Below the pieces are notes generated by a model that saw only the letters and a list, made by a program, of their open reading frames with translations, had not been told where the DNA came from and made no database searches. This document shows, piece after piece, positions 18,321-26,821 of a stretch of 64,000 bases of DNA. The DNA is taken from assembly GCA_944383885.1 (NCBI GenBank), contig CALWRF010000040.1:124001-188000 (forward strand). The letters are read 5' to 3'. The stretch's first letter is position 1. Each line of letters begins with the position of its first letter. The translations under genes were made by a program, and so were the position numbers. This stretch comes from an uncultured Clostridia bacterium (GTDB lineage: Bacteria; Bacillota; Clostridia; Lachnospirales; Anaerotignaceae).

Positions 18321-20189
18321 TTATAAACCGGATATATACATCAGTTTTTCTATATCTTCCGGCGACTGCCCTAATATTTTTATATCAGTTTTTAAATAAT
18401 CATCAGCCATTTTCTGAGTATAAAAACCTGTCCGCCTGCCTCCGTTTTCAAGTTGATACTCCCACTGGACTTCTCCCGCGTTATCAATGAGGGCAAGTAT
18501 AAAAAGAGAATATTTTTCCATTTGTGAGTTTAAATACTGCTCCTGATTTTCATTTACGGCATTTTCAAAAACAAGCTTAATGGAATACGGCTCACTGCTT
18601 GTTTGAAGCTCTGTTGTAAACGGTCCCAAATCATATCCTATGCCCAAAGCGCCTAAAACGCGGCTGTTGCCTACATTATAACCTAAATATTTGTTTTTTG
18701 CTGCATAAAGCTCGTTGGGTATTAATTTTTCAATTTCTTCTTTCAGCTCATCGGGGCTTTTGCTGCTTACAGCAGCTTTTAAAACTACAGTCATGTCATT
18801 TTCAGCCAACAAATACTGATAATTATAAAAACTTCCCTGAATGCTTTCACACGGTACAGACACTATGCTGTTATTTATATTTTCTGCCATGCTAACAGCA
18901 AATAAAGCCGTATCACTGCCCCTGCCTTTGGCTGTTCCGGTATTTTCGCCTAAAAATTTTGTAATGTATGAATAATAGTTGTTTGGAATAGGAATATTTA
19001 TTTCGCTGTATTCTCCGCCCTGCCCCAAAGCCAAATCAACTGTTTTTGTATCGTTATTAACACCTTTAAACAATAAATTAAAACTGCCTTTTCTGTTATT
19101 AAGGCTCTGTGAAGAAATTACATATCTGCCCTTTAAAGAGCCTTTATAAAAAACTTCTCCGTAAAAAGCAACTGACTTTGTGCCTAAAGGTGCTGTATAC
19201 TCATACTCAACATCAGATGTATTATTTTGAACAGAAACAGGTGTATATTTAAATTTCCAGCCGGTAAACGGGTCGGCTCCAAGTATTACAAAAACAACAG
19301 CACATACTAAAACGGCTAAAATCCCTACTGCCATTTTAGGCTTTTTAAACATAAGTATGTTTTTAATGCGGCTTTTAACTCCGCTTTCGCCAAAAGACGC
19401 CGGCGAAGGCGCTGTATGTCTTTTATTTTCTGCAAAAGAAAGTAAAAGAGCGCTGTACTTTTTTTTGGCGTCCGCTCCCAAAAACTGTATTACTTTTTCG
19501 TCACAGCTCATTTCCATGTCTTTTTCAAATAAATAATAGGAAATCCATACAAATGGGTTGAAAAAATGAACACAGAGCAGTATATATGCCAAAAGCTTTA
19601 ATATATTGTCTTTTCTTTTTATATGGTATTTTTCATGAAGTATTATAATATCTTCGTCACTTTTTTCAATTCGGAAAGGAATGTATATTTTAGGCTTCAT
19701 AAAGCCCAGAACAAAAGGCGAAGCTATGTTGCCGCAGTAATAAATATTATTTTCTTTTTTAACAGCAAACTTAACTTTATTCAAAGTTTTAATATACATA
19801 TAAATACCATAAACAATAAAAGCCAAAACACCGGCAGTATAAACATAAACAATAATACTTTCAAAACTTATGCCGGTATTAACTGCGTTTTGCACTTGGG
19901 CTGTATTGGTATTTAAAAATTCTGTATTAAAATTATTTTGTGCTGTTATGCCGCCTGATGACGGAATTATCGTATTTATGTAATAAGCTTTATCCGGCAG
20001 ATTATTAAAAAGGCTAACAGCCGACTCAAAAGACACCGGACATATAAGACGAAACGCAAGCACCGCCCAAAGTGCAAAAGAATAGCTTTTAGGCAGTTTT
20101 CTTATTAAAAATCTAACAGATAATATAAAAATTACAACAAATATTGACTTATAAGAAAGAGAGAGCACTGTATAAAACAAATTAGTCAT
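18321..20189 (-). CDS. BlaR1/MecR1-like M56 metallopeptidase sensor
   Basis: 622 residues. The N-terminal half has several membrane helices and a cytoplasmic M56 zinc-protease motif, HEKYH, in ILHEKYHIKRKD. A further helix near residue 300 (GILAVLVCAVVFVILGA) leads to an extracellular C-terminal region of about 320 residues. That region lacks a recognisable penicillin-binding SxxK site, so the stimulus need not be a beta-lactam. The ATG at 20189 has a GAGGAG site and is preferred over one at 20213. It follows the blaI-like gene by four bases. Expected role: sensing an envelope signal and triggering repressor cleavage. Confidence 0.88.
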   Translation of the reverse strand: MTNLFYTVLSLSYKSIFVVIFILSVRFLIRKLPKSYSFALWAVLAFRLICPVSFESAVSLFNNLPDKAYYINTIIPSSGGITAQNNFNTEFLNTNTAQVQNAVNTGISFESIIVYVYTAGVLAFIVYGIYMYIKTLNKVKFAVKKENNIYYCGNIASPFVLGFMKPKIYIPFRIEKSDEDIIILHEKYHIKRKDNILKLLAYILLCVHFFNPFVWISYYLFEKDMEMSCDEKVIQFLGADAKKKYSALLLSFAENKRHTAPSPASFGESGVKSRIKNILMFKKPKMAVGILAVLVCAVVFVILGADPFTGWKFKYTPVSVQNNTSDVEYEYTAPLGTKSVAFYGEVFYKGSLKGRYVISSQSLNNRKGSFNLLFKGVNNDTKTVDLALGQGGEYSEINIPIPNNYYSYITKFLGENTGTAKGRGSDTALFAVSMAENINNSIVSVPCESIQGSFYNYQYLLAENDMTVVLKAAVSSKSPDELKEEIEKLIPNELYAAKNKYLGYNVGNSRVLGALGIGYDLGPFTTELQTSSEPYSIKLVFENAVNENQEQYLNSQMEKYSLFILALIDNAGEVQWEYQLENGGRRTGFYTQKMADDYLKTDIKILGQSPEDIEKLMYISGL

Positions 20190-20193
20190 ATAA

Positions 20194-20556
20194 TCACTCC
20201 TCACTGTGTTCATCTATAAGCTTTTTAATCTCCTGAGCTTCTTTTTGTGAAATTTTTCTGCCTTTAAAAAATGCCGCCACTAAATCCGGAAGCGAGCCGC
20301 CGAATGTACGCTCTACAAAATAGTCCGTTTCTTCAGCCTGTACTTTTTCCTTAGGCACAATAACGCTTACAACAGCATTTTTGTTTTCGATTATTCCTTT
20401 TTCGGCAAGTTTTTTAATAGCTGTATAAACTGTAGATTTTTTCCAGCCCAGCTTATCACGGCAAATTTCAACAAGTTTTCCTGACCCTATAGGCGCATTA
20501 TCCCAAACAATAAGCATAAATCTGTAATCACTGTCGCATAATCTTAAATTATCCAT
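20194..20556 (-). CDS. BlaI/MecI-family repressor
   Basis: 120-residue winged-helix repressor: an N-terminal DNA-binding domain (SDYRFMLIVWDNAPIGSGKL..., then WKKSTVYTAIKKLAEKGII) and a short dimerisation tail. Its stop is four bases before the M56 sensor gene, the standard two-gene arrangement. Two similar 18-base dyads (20569-20586 and 20594-20611) lie between its ribosome site and the -35 element, predicting autorepression. No beta-lactamase gene is adjacent, so the regulon lies elsewhere or is only this pair. Confidence 0.93.
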   Translation of the reverse strand: MDNLRLCDSDYRFMLIVWDNAPIGSGKLVEICRDKLGWKKSTVYTAIKKLAEKGIIENKNAVVSVIVPKEKVQAEETDYFVERTFGGSLPDLVAAFFKGRKISQKEAQEIKKLIDEHSEE

Positions 20557-20568
20557 ATTTACCTCCTT

Positions 20569-20622
20569 GGTCTATAAATACAGACCTGATTTAAGTCTAT
20601 AACAACCGACCAGTTTTGTCAA
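20569..20622 (-). promoter_or_regulatory. Promoter with two BlaI-type operators
   Basis: Site 1, GGTCTATAAATACAGACC (20569-20586), is a good palindrome. Site 2, AGTCTATAACAACCGACC (20594-20611), matches it at 14 of 18 positions, centre-to-centre 25 bases. A minus-strand -35 TTGACA is at 20617-20622; the -10 (TAGACT, 20594-20599) falls within site 2. Confidence 0.75.
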
Positions 20623-20669
20623 TGTATTATTTATTAATTTTTAGAAACACTAAATTAAGAGGTGATAAA

Positions 20670-21923
20670 ATGAGCAATCTGCGTACTTTTCAAATAAGTG
20701 AAGGCATTAACCTGCACTGCCTTAAAGACAGCAAATTTACAACAAACAGCGTTACTTTTTTTATACGCACAAACCTTACAAACGAAACAGCGTCAAAGGC
20801 GGCGCTTCTTGCAAGAGTGTTAAAAAGCGGTTGCACCGAATATCCTACTGTAAGCCTTTTTAACAGGCACCTCCAGGAACTTTACGGCTGTTCAATGGAT
20901 ATATTTACATTTAAAAAAGACTGCCGCCTTATACTTTGCCTTAATTTTGTTTTTGCCAGCAAAACCGTATTAATGCCTAAAGTGTTTTCTGTAGCGGGCA
21001 ATACACTGCTTTCGCCTAAAAAATTTTTAAACAGGTTTATGGAGGCGGATTTTTCAAATGGAGTTTATGCCCAGTCAAAAGCCATACGTTCTTTAAAAGA
21101 TAATAAAATACAATATGCCATATTCAGGCTTTATGAAGAAATGTGCCGCGACGCCGAATACAATGACGTATCCCGTTCATTTGGTATTTCTGCCGACGGT
21201 TCGTTAAAAGAGCTTTCACTTGTTACGCCGTCAATTCTTTATTCTTTTTACAACAGCGTTATTACATCTGAACCAATAGATGTTTACTGCATAGGTCCTG
21301 CCAGCGGAGACGAGTTTAAAGCGTGTTTTGACAAAATACCGTTTTTAGACATGGCACGAAAAAAATACCAGCCATGCGGCAGGTTGCAGTGTGCTAATTC
21401 TCAGGCAAGAATAATAAATGAACCATATTCGATAACCCCTCTTAACCAATCTGTGCTTTGCATAGGATACACATTTTCAAAAGGCTCTGTTTACGCCTGC
21501 GAGGTTTTAAATGAAATTTTAAGCGGTTCAAGCGGATTATTATTTAATACAGTGCGCCAGAAAGAAGGTCTTTGCTACAGTATTTTTTCAAATATACTGC
21601 CGAATACCGGTGTTTTATCGGTATGCTGTCAAACTGACGGCAAAAATATAAACAGGGCATGCCAAGTTATAAACAGCTGCGTTAAAAGCGCCGCTTCATG
21701 CACCTATGAACAATTAAAAACAGCAAAAGAGAGTCTTTGCGCCAAATACAGCCTTATTACAGACAGCCAGCAGGAAACCACCGGCTTTTTGTTCTCATGC
21801 CGGTTAAACAGCATTATTCCAGATACAGACGAGTATATACGCGGCATAAAATCAGTAAGCGAAAACGACATATCCGGCATTATTTCTTCCCTTAAAGAGC
21901 AAGTTATATATTCCCTAAACTAA
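20670..21923 (+). CDS. M16-family peptidase homologue, YmfF type
   Basis: 417-residue M16 (insulinase/processing-peptidase) fold protein corresponding to YmfF. It lacks the zinc HxxEH motif where the fold would place it (near residues 45-65), as in other YmfF proteins. It retains the C-terminal half-motif region NTVRQKEGLCYSIFS. It is expected to form a heterodimer with the following active-type partner. AGAGGTGATAAA precedes the ATG at 20670, which is preferred over one at 20616. First of a run of five plus-strand genes. Confidence 0.85.
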   Translation: MSNLRTFQISEGINLHCLKDSKFTTNSVTFFIRTNLTNETASKAALLARVLKSGCTEYPTVSLFNRHLQELYGCSMDIFTFKKDCRLILCLNFVFASKTVLMPKVFSVAGNTLLSPKKFLNRFMEADFSNGVYAQSKAIRSLKDNKIQYAIFRLYEEMCRDAEYNDVSRSFGISADGSLKELSLVTPSILYSFYNSVITSEPIDVYCIGPASGDEFKACFDKIPFLDMARKKYQPCGRLQCANSQARIINEPYSITPLNQSVLCIGYTFSKGSVYACEVLNEILSGSSGLLFNTVRQKEGLCYSIFSNILPNTGVLSVCCQTDGKNINRACQVINSCVKSAASCTYEQLKTAKESLCAKYSLITDSQQETTGFLFSCRLNSIIPDTDEYIRGIKSVSENDISGIISSLKEQVIYSLN

Positions 21924-21939
21924 AAAGGAGGTCTATATT

Positions 21940-23190
21940 ATGGATGTAATAAAAGAAAAATGCCCTATAAGCGGCGCTTATATATATGTTTATACATTGC
22001 CAACAGGTATTAAATGTTATATAATCCCAAAGAGCGGATTTAAAACATATATGGCTATGGCTGTTGTTAAATTCGGCTCTGGCGATATAATGTTTAAACA
22101 AGACGGCAGTTTTACCGAAATACCTTCAGGAACCGCGCATTTTATAGAACACAAATTATTTGATAAAAAAGATAAAAGCATATTTACCGAGCTTTCTAAA
22201 AACGGCGCTGCGGTAAACGCTTTTACGGATTTTGTAAAAACAGCGTATTATTTTTCCTGCTATGACGGTTTTTACAGTAATTTAAGGCTTTTAATGGATA
22301 TGATTAAAGAACCGTATTTTGATAAAAATGGCGTAGAAAACGAAAAAAGCATAATAAAAAGTGAAATTAATATGTATAAAGACATACCGGAGCGCGCTGT
22401 TTTCTCAAATCTTACCAAATTAATGTACCCAAGCACCGCTTTAAGCTGTGAAATAGCCGGAAGTGAAAAAAGTGTTGAAAAAATTACACCGGAAATACTC
22501 TATGCGTGTTATAATGCTTTTTATACACCGGAAAATATTTCCATTATATGCTCCGGCGATATAGAGCCTGAAAAAGCCGCCCTTATTGTACAGGAAACGG
22601 ATTTTACATCTAAAGGCGGCGAAAGAATAAAAGAAGATATAACCCCAAATAAAATAAATGACTATGTATCAAAGCATTTTAATGTTTCAGAGCCTTTTTT
22701 TAACATAGGCTTTAACCATGAATGTTTTGAAATATGCCCCGAAAACACTTATGCTTTAAAAATGGTATTTGACATATTATCAGGAGATGGCTCAAAGCTT
22801 TATGAAAGGCTTATAAATAAACAGATTTTAACAGAACCCTTAGGCTTCAGCCTTGTATTTGCACCAAACAGCGTGTTTTCGGTAATAAGCGGCAGAAGCC
22901 AAAAACCGTCTTACACCGCCAACAGCTTTATTAAAACATCATCTCTTTTAAGAAATACCGGTGCAGGCGATAAAGCAGTTAAACGCATTAAAAAGATGTA
23001 TGCCGGAAGGATAATCCGCGGATATAACAGCATAGATGCTATAATAAACGCGCAGGCGGATTTAGCCGTACAGGGCTTCAGCCTTTTAGATGCTGAAAAT
23101 GCCGTTGCCAATATAACATCAGATAAAATAAATTTAACTGCGTCAGAAGCTTTTAAAAGGCAAAACGCCTATCTTTCAGTCATTAAGTAA
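21940..23190 (+). CDS. M16-family zinc peptidase, YmfH type
   Basis: 416-residue M16 peptidase with the inverted zinc motif HFIEH (GTAHFIEHKLFD) and downstream glutamate region NEKSIIKSEINMY. It is the catalytic partner of the preceding YmfF-like protein, from which it is separated by 16 bases with an AAGGAGG site. Homologous pairs act in mitochondrial-type peptide processing and in AlbE/AlbF peptide maturation. The substrate in this organism is unknown. No peptide precursor is seen nearby. Confidence 0.9.
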   Translation: MDVIKEKCPISGAYIYVYTLPTGIKCYIIPKSGFKTYMAMAVVKFGSGDIMFKQDGSFTEIPSGTAHFIEHKLFDKKDKSIFTELSKNGAAVNAFTDFVKTAYYFSCYDGFYSNLRLLMDMIKEPYFDKNGVENEKSIIKSEINMYKDIPERAVFSNLTKLMYPSTALSCEIAGSEKSVEKITPEILYACYNAFYTPENISIICSGDIEPEKAALIVQETDFTSKGGERIKEDITPNKINDYVSKHFNVSEPFFNIGFNHECFEICPENTYALKMVFDILSGDGSKLYERLINKQILTEPLGFSLVFAPNSVFSVISGRSQKPSYTANSFIKTSSLLRNTGAGDKAVKRIKKMYAGRIIRGYNSIDAIINAQADLAVQGFSLLDAENAVANITSDKINLTASEAFKRQNAYLSVIK

Positions 23191-23243
23191 ATACCGAATA
23201 TTAGTAAGGGTTATAAAAAAATAAAACTACAGGGGGAATTACA

Positions 23244-24122
23244 ATGCCTGAAATATGGTTTCCCAATTTAGGCATAAAAATAGATAAGCTAAGCCGAACA
23301 GCATTTTCAATAGGCAGCTTTAATATATACTGGTACGGGCTTATAATAGGTCTTGCCATAATAGCGGCTGTGCTTCTTGTTCTGCATGAGGCTAAGCGCT
23401 CCGGTCAAAAACCGGAGGACTACATAGACTTCGCGTCTTTTACCATAATTTTATCAGTCATAGGCGCAAGGCTGTATTATGTAATATTCTCATGGGACAT
23501 GTATAAAGATAACCTGCTTAAAATATTCGCATTCCGCGAGGGTGGTCTTGCCATATACGGAGGAGTGCTTACAGGCATATTATGCGGTATTATATTCTGC
23601 AAAAGACGTAATATAAACTTTTTTTTAATGGCTGACACCGTTCTTCCAAGTGTCCTTTTAGGTCAAGTATGCGGCAGATGGGGCAATTTTATAAACCGCG
23701 AGGCTTTCGGCGGATATACAGACGGTCTTTTTGCCATGAGAATACTTAAAGAGCAGGCGAGCTATATACCGCAAAGCGCCCTTGAAAACATAATTAATGT
23801 AAACGGCACCGAATATATACAGGTTCAGCCTACTTTCTTATACGAATCGTTTCTTAATTTGTGCCTGCTTATATTTTTGCTTATACTCAGAAAGCATAAA
23901 AAGTTCAACGGTCAGATAGGCACGCTATACCTTGCAGGCTACGGAATTATACGTTTTATAGTTGAGTCGTTCAGGACAGACCAGCTTACAATAGGTCATA
24001 CCGGTATTGCCGTATCACAAATAGTATCTATTATACTTGCCCTTTGCGGCATTGTATTATATATTAAGCTTTATAAAAACAGCAAAACTGAAAACTTGAA
24101 GGGTGATAACATTGAAAATTGA
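23244..24122 (+). CDS. lgt: Prolipoprotein diacylglyceryl transferase Lgt
   Basis: 292-residue integral membrane enzyme that transfers diacylglycerol to the lipobox cysteine of prolipoproteins. The signature GRWGNFINREAFGG is present, with the N-terminal FNIYWYGLIIGLAII and the C-terminal GIIRFIVESFRTDQ. Seven helices are expected. CAGGGGGAAT precedes its ATG. Its end overlaps the next gene's start by 11 bases. Confidence 0.97.
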   Translation: MPEIWFPNLGIKIDKLSRTAFSIGSFNIYWYGLIIGLAIIAAVLLVLHEAKRSGQKPEDYIDFASFTIILSVIGARLYYVIFSWDMYKDNLLKIFAFREGGLAIYGGVLTGILCGIIFCKRRNINFFLMADTVLPSVLLGQVCGRWGNFINREAFGGYTDGLFAMRILKEQASYIPQSALENIINVNGTEYIQVQPTFLYESFLNLCLLIFLLILRKHKKFNGQIGTLYLAGYGIIRFIVESFRTDQLTIGHTGIAVSQIVSIILALCGIVLYIKLYKNSKTENLKGDNIEN

Positions 24123-24384
24123 CAAAGACTTTCTTTTAAAAAATTCATGGAAAGACATTAACGGCGATGTCCTTGTATTTTCTGACAGCGGCATAGAGGA
24201 CTTAGGCGTAGAGATTAAAAAACCGGGAAATTTCCTGCTTTGTGTTGATTCCAGACAGTGCTGCGACGGTATGTTTGAAGAAACCGACGGCACACTTGAG
24301 GACATTACATATACTCTTAATTCCTGCGGCTATACGCTTCTTGCCGAGGAATTTAAAAGAAGCCTGTTTTCATCAGCTAACTAA
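24112..24384 (+). CDS. Small protein of unknown function after lgt
   Basis: About 90 residues, acidic, soluble. The likely start is a TTG at 24112 (MKIDKDFLLK), six bases after a GGGTG ribosome site; a GTG at 24103 is possible. It overlaps the lgt end by 11 bases in another frame, so translation is coupled. The sequence has two adjacent cysteines (RQCCDGM) and a C-terminal amphipathic part. I recognise no family. Confidence 0.7.
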   Translation: MKIDKDFLLKNSWKDINGDVLVFSDSGIEDLGVEIKKPGNFLLCVDSRQCCDGMFEETDGTLEDITYTLNSCGYTLLAEEFKRSLFSSAN

Positions 24385-24398
24385 GGGAATGATTTAAA

Positions 24399-24629
24399 AT
24401 GCCAGCTAAACAAACAGCCGATAAAGGCAAAACTAAGTCTAAAACCGCCAGTGTTAAAAAAGTATCGGTTTCATTTGACAAGGATTTTTACACAGAACTT
24501 AATGAATACGCTTCAAGCCGCGGCTATGCGGTAGAGGACTATATAAAAAAGGCAGTTAAGGAAAAATTAGACAGCGACAGAATAAGCTCAATGATAGATG
24601 TTATGACATTAAAAAATAACTGTAAGTAA
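24399..24629 (+). CDS. Ribbon-helix-helix-like small protein
   Basis: 76 residues. A basic, Lys/Thr-rich N-terminal tail of about 22 residues is followed by VSVSFDKDFYTELNEYASSRGYAVEDYIKKAVKEKL. Its beta strand plus two helices match the shape of a CopG/Arc ribbon-helix-helix domain. It could bind DNA, possibly as a local regulator or an antitoxin-type protein, but no toxin gene is adjacent. Last gene of the M16-lgt run, followed by a terminator. Confidence 0.65.
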   Translation: MPAKQTADKGKTKSKTASVKKVSVSFDKDFYTELNEYASSRGYAVEDYIKKAVKEKLDSDRISSMIDVMTLKNNCK

Positions 24630-24669
24630 TTGTTTATAAACTTAAACATGTATTCAGTCATAACGCAAA

Positions 24670-24713
24670 GACAGCAGATTTTAAACGCAAATAAGCTGTT
24701 ATAATCTGCTGTC
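24670..24713. terminator. Bidirectional hairpin terminator
   Basis: GACAGCAGATT (24670-24680) pairs with AATCTGCTGTC (24703-24713). It lies between converging transcripts. Confidence 0.65.
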
Positions 24714-24782
24714 CTGTTATTATTACACTACAATTTTCAGGCTGTCATTACCAAAAACATTTTTACAAAATTTAATCCATAT

Positions 24783-24971
24783 TTATTTCTTGCTCTTCAG
24801 CCGTGCCTTGGCTTCTTCTACTGTTTCACCATCTTTTGTTAAATACATGTCCACAAAAGCATCTTCTATTTTAGTATATTTGCCTACAACTGTATTTTCG
24901 ATTTTTTCAAAAGTGCCTGTAACCTTCTCAGCAATTTTCGCATTTGCTCTTACAATTTTTGATTTTGCCAT
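24783..24971 (-). CDS. Small conserved-looking protein (62 residues)
   Basis: MAKSKIVRANAKIAEKVTGT begins a 62-residue, highly charged helical protein with repeated KIEN/KIED segments. I recall very similar short proteins in other Clostridia, without a known function. A GAAGGT ribosome site before the ATG at 24971 sets the start; a longer frame to 25034 lacks one. It follows the upstream membrane protein gene by two bases, so it is the last of a three-gene operon divergent from a TetR regulator. Confidence 0.75.
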   Translation of the reverse strand: MAKSKIVRANAKIAEKVTGTFEKIENTVVGKYTKIEDAFVDMYLTKDGETVEEAKARLKSKK

Positions 24972-24973
24972 AT

Positions 24974-25630
24974 TTATACCTTCTTTATCCCTTTTATTGT
25001 GCTGTAAACTCCAAGCAGCAGTATAAAAATACATACTATCCCGCCGGTTATTGAATTCATTAAATTAATTTTATATATACTTTCCGTACCAAAAGAAACC
25101 AGCATCGACCTTTGCAAATTCAATACTGATGCCGCTGCCTGCGCGTAATTTATGCTTCCTATAGCCGAAAACAAAGGTGAATGTATTTTATTTTTACTAA
25201 AATATTTTATAATTACATCTGTTGTCTTATAAAAGGTATATGTCGCAATTGTTATCATAATTATCTCACTATGTTTTACAGCCATGCTTTGAACTGAGTT
25301 TACATAAATAATTACCGCAATTAAAATACTAAGCATAATTAATAATATGCCCGTCAATTTCAATACAAAATATTCCATATCTGCATACAGCATATTTTTA
25401 CTTTTTAAGCCGCATAAAACAACAGCAAACCGCATAAATACAAAAATTCCATAAAACACACTGGCAGATATAAACCACAGCGATAAATTCAATACTCCAA
25501 GCACACCATTATAAAAAGCATATATTAAATCCAAAACAACGGCGGCTTGTGAGTATAAAACAATATGTTTTTCTTTATAAAAATTAAATTTAGAAATTAA
25601 AAAACCGGCTTTTCCGCTCAGTTTTTTCAT
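24974..25630 (-). CDS. Polytopic membrane protein, unknown function
   Basis: 218 residues with about five hydrophobic helices and a basic N-terminus. There is no transporter motif I can name. Its start overlaps the preceding gene by four bases, and a 62-residue gene follows. Being divergent from a TetR gene suggests an inducible membrane function such as export or stress response; that is inference only. Confidence 0.75.
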   Translation of the reverse strand: MKKLSGKAGFLISKFNFYKEKHIVLYSQAAVVLDLIYAFYNGVLGVLNLSLWFISASVFYGIFVFMRFAVVLCGLKSKNMLYADMEYFVLKLTGILLIMLSILIAVIIYVNSVQSMAVKHSEIIMITIATYTFYKTTDVIIKYFSKNKIHSPLFSAIGSINYAQAAASVLNLQRSMLVSFGTESIYKINLMNSITGGIVCIFILLLGVYSTIKGIKKV

Positions 25631-25998
25631 TCTTTAATTCCCTTAACAATAGGTATTAAGCAAAGCAGAACCGCTATGCCTATAAATCCTATTACAATGC
25701 CAGCAATCATATTGCCCCACACCATGCTAAAGCACATGCCTACGCCTAAAGCCAACGCTCCCACAATACCGACAAAAATAGTAAGCACTGTTTTGAAAGA
25801 TAATTTTACCGGTTTTTTATTTTCCATTTTTCTCCAAACCATCAGAGTAATAATAGAAAGAACAATACCTACGCAGCCGAATATAACTCCCGGCTTAAAG
25901 GCATTCCACTGCGGTATAAGCGCCATACACATGCCAAGGGCAAAAAGCATGCCGCTTACTGTGCCCATCATCATAGCTACAAAATTACTTTTTTTCAT
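25627..25998 (-). CDS. Small four-helix membrane protein
   Basis: 123 residues with four hydrophobic segments, in two similar halves that each contain GxxxxxLGxGMCxxxxxxWxxxxxGxxxGxxGI (residues about 13-45 and 83-115). This internal duplication is visible by eye. AGGAGG precedes the ATG. First gene of the three-gene operon facing the TetR gene at 26134. Function unknown; the small size and TetR link recall small multidrug-type proteins, but the family signature is absent. Confidence 0.75.
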   Translation of the reverse strand: MKKSNFVAMMMGTVSGMLFALGMCMALIPQWNAFKPGVIFGCVGIVLSIITLMVWRKMENKKPVKLSFKTVLTIFVGIVGALALGVGMCFSMVWGNMIAGIVIGFIGIAVLLCLIPIVKGIKE

Positions 25999-26133
25999 GT
26001 AAATTACCTCCTAAATTATTAAGTCAACTATTGTTGTTTTAATACAGATAAAGTATAATTCTTTTTAAAGAGAAAAAACAATCATCAATTTACTTGTATC
26101 TGTTGGGATAAAAACAGAAAGGCTGCGGATTTT

Positions 26134-26664
26134 ATGAATACACCAAATAATAAGCGGAAAAGAAAATCTATTGAGCATATTGAAAAAATATTTATAGAAT
26201 TGCTTCAGGAGCAGGAACTAAACGAAATAAAGGTAACCGATATATGTAAAAAAGCCGGCTTAAACCGTACAACTTTTTATGCCAATTATACAGATATTTA
26301 CGACTTAGCTGATTCTATACGTGATAAATTGGAAAATAACCTTTCTCAGCTTTATTACAGGGAAATAAATGAAGGCTTTAACAGCAACGATTACCTTAAA
26401 CTGTTCCGGCATATTAAAGAAAATCAGATGTTTTATAAAACTTATTTTAAACTTGGTTATGACAATAACTATAAAATTATTAAATTTGACAGAAATCTTG
26501 CCAAACTGCATTTTCAAAACAAGTTTGTTGAATATCATATAGAATTTTTCAAAAGCGGAATTACCAGAATAATTAAAATGTGGCTTGAAAACGGCTGCAA
26601 AGAAAGTCCAGAGGACATGTATGAAATATTAAAAAGCGAATACCGCGGCAGAACAGCTTTTTAG
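26134..26664 (+). CDS. TetR-family regulator
   Basis: 176 residues. An N-terminal DNA-binding domain with IKVTDICKKAGLNRTTFYANYTDIYDL (about 29-54) is followed by a C-terminal helical domain of the TetR_C_7 kind common in Firmicutes. It is transcribed away from the three-gene membrane operon, which it probably regulates from the shared 135-base intergenic region. Confidence 0.9.
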   Translation: MNTPNNKRKRKSIEHIEKIFIELLQEQELNEIKVTDICKKAGLNRTTFYANYTDIYDLADSIRDKLENNLSQLYYREINEGFNSNDYLKLFRHIKENQMFYKTYFKLGYDNNYKIIKFDRNLAKLHFQNKFVEYHIEFFKSGITRIIKMWLENGCKESPEDMYEILKSEYRGRTAF

Positions 26665-26695
26665 AACCTTTTTTATAACCTTTTTATAACTTATC
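26665..26695. repeat. Phased AAC-T-tract repeat (three units)
   Basis: AAC followed by a T-rich tract recurs at 26665, 26677 and 26688 (periods 12 and 11), directly after the tetR stop. Confidence 0.5.
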
Positions 26696-26718
26696 AAATA
26701 TTATTACAGTAAAAAAAT

Positions 26719-26768
26719 AAGCGCAAAACTCTTATTTCAGTAAAAAATAAGAACTTTGCGCTTTTTGT
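26719..26768 (+). terminator. Terminator of the TetR gene
   Basis: AAGCGCAAA...CTTATTT pairs with AAATAAG...TTTGCGCTT (26719-26737 with 26745-26763), with two mismatches, followed by TTTTG. Confidence 0.75.
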
Positions 26769-26821
26769 TTTAAAGTTTATATTCAGTTAAAAATTATGAT
26801 TTATCATAAGTATGTATAAAT

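Noticed and set aside
24399..24629. Ribbon-helix-helix protein as antitoxin of a toxin-antitoxin pair
   Set aside because: No toxin-like gene adjoins; the preceding small protein has no toxin features.
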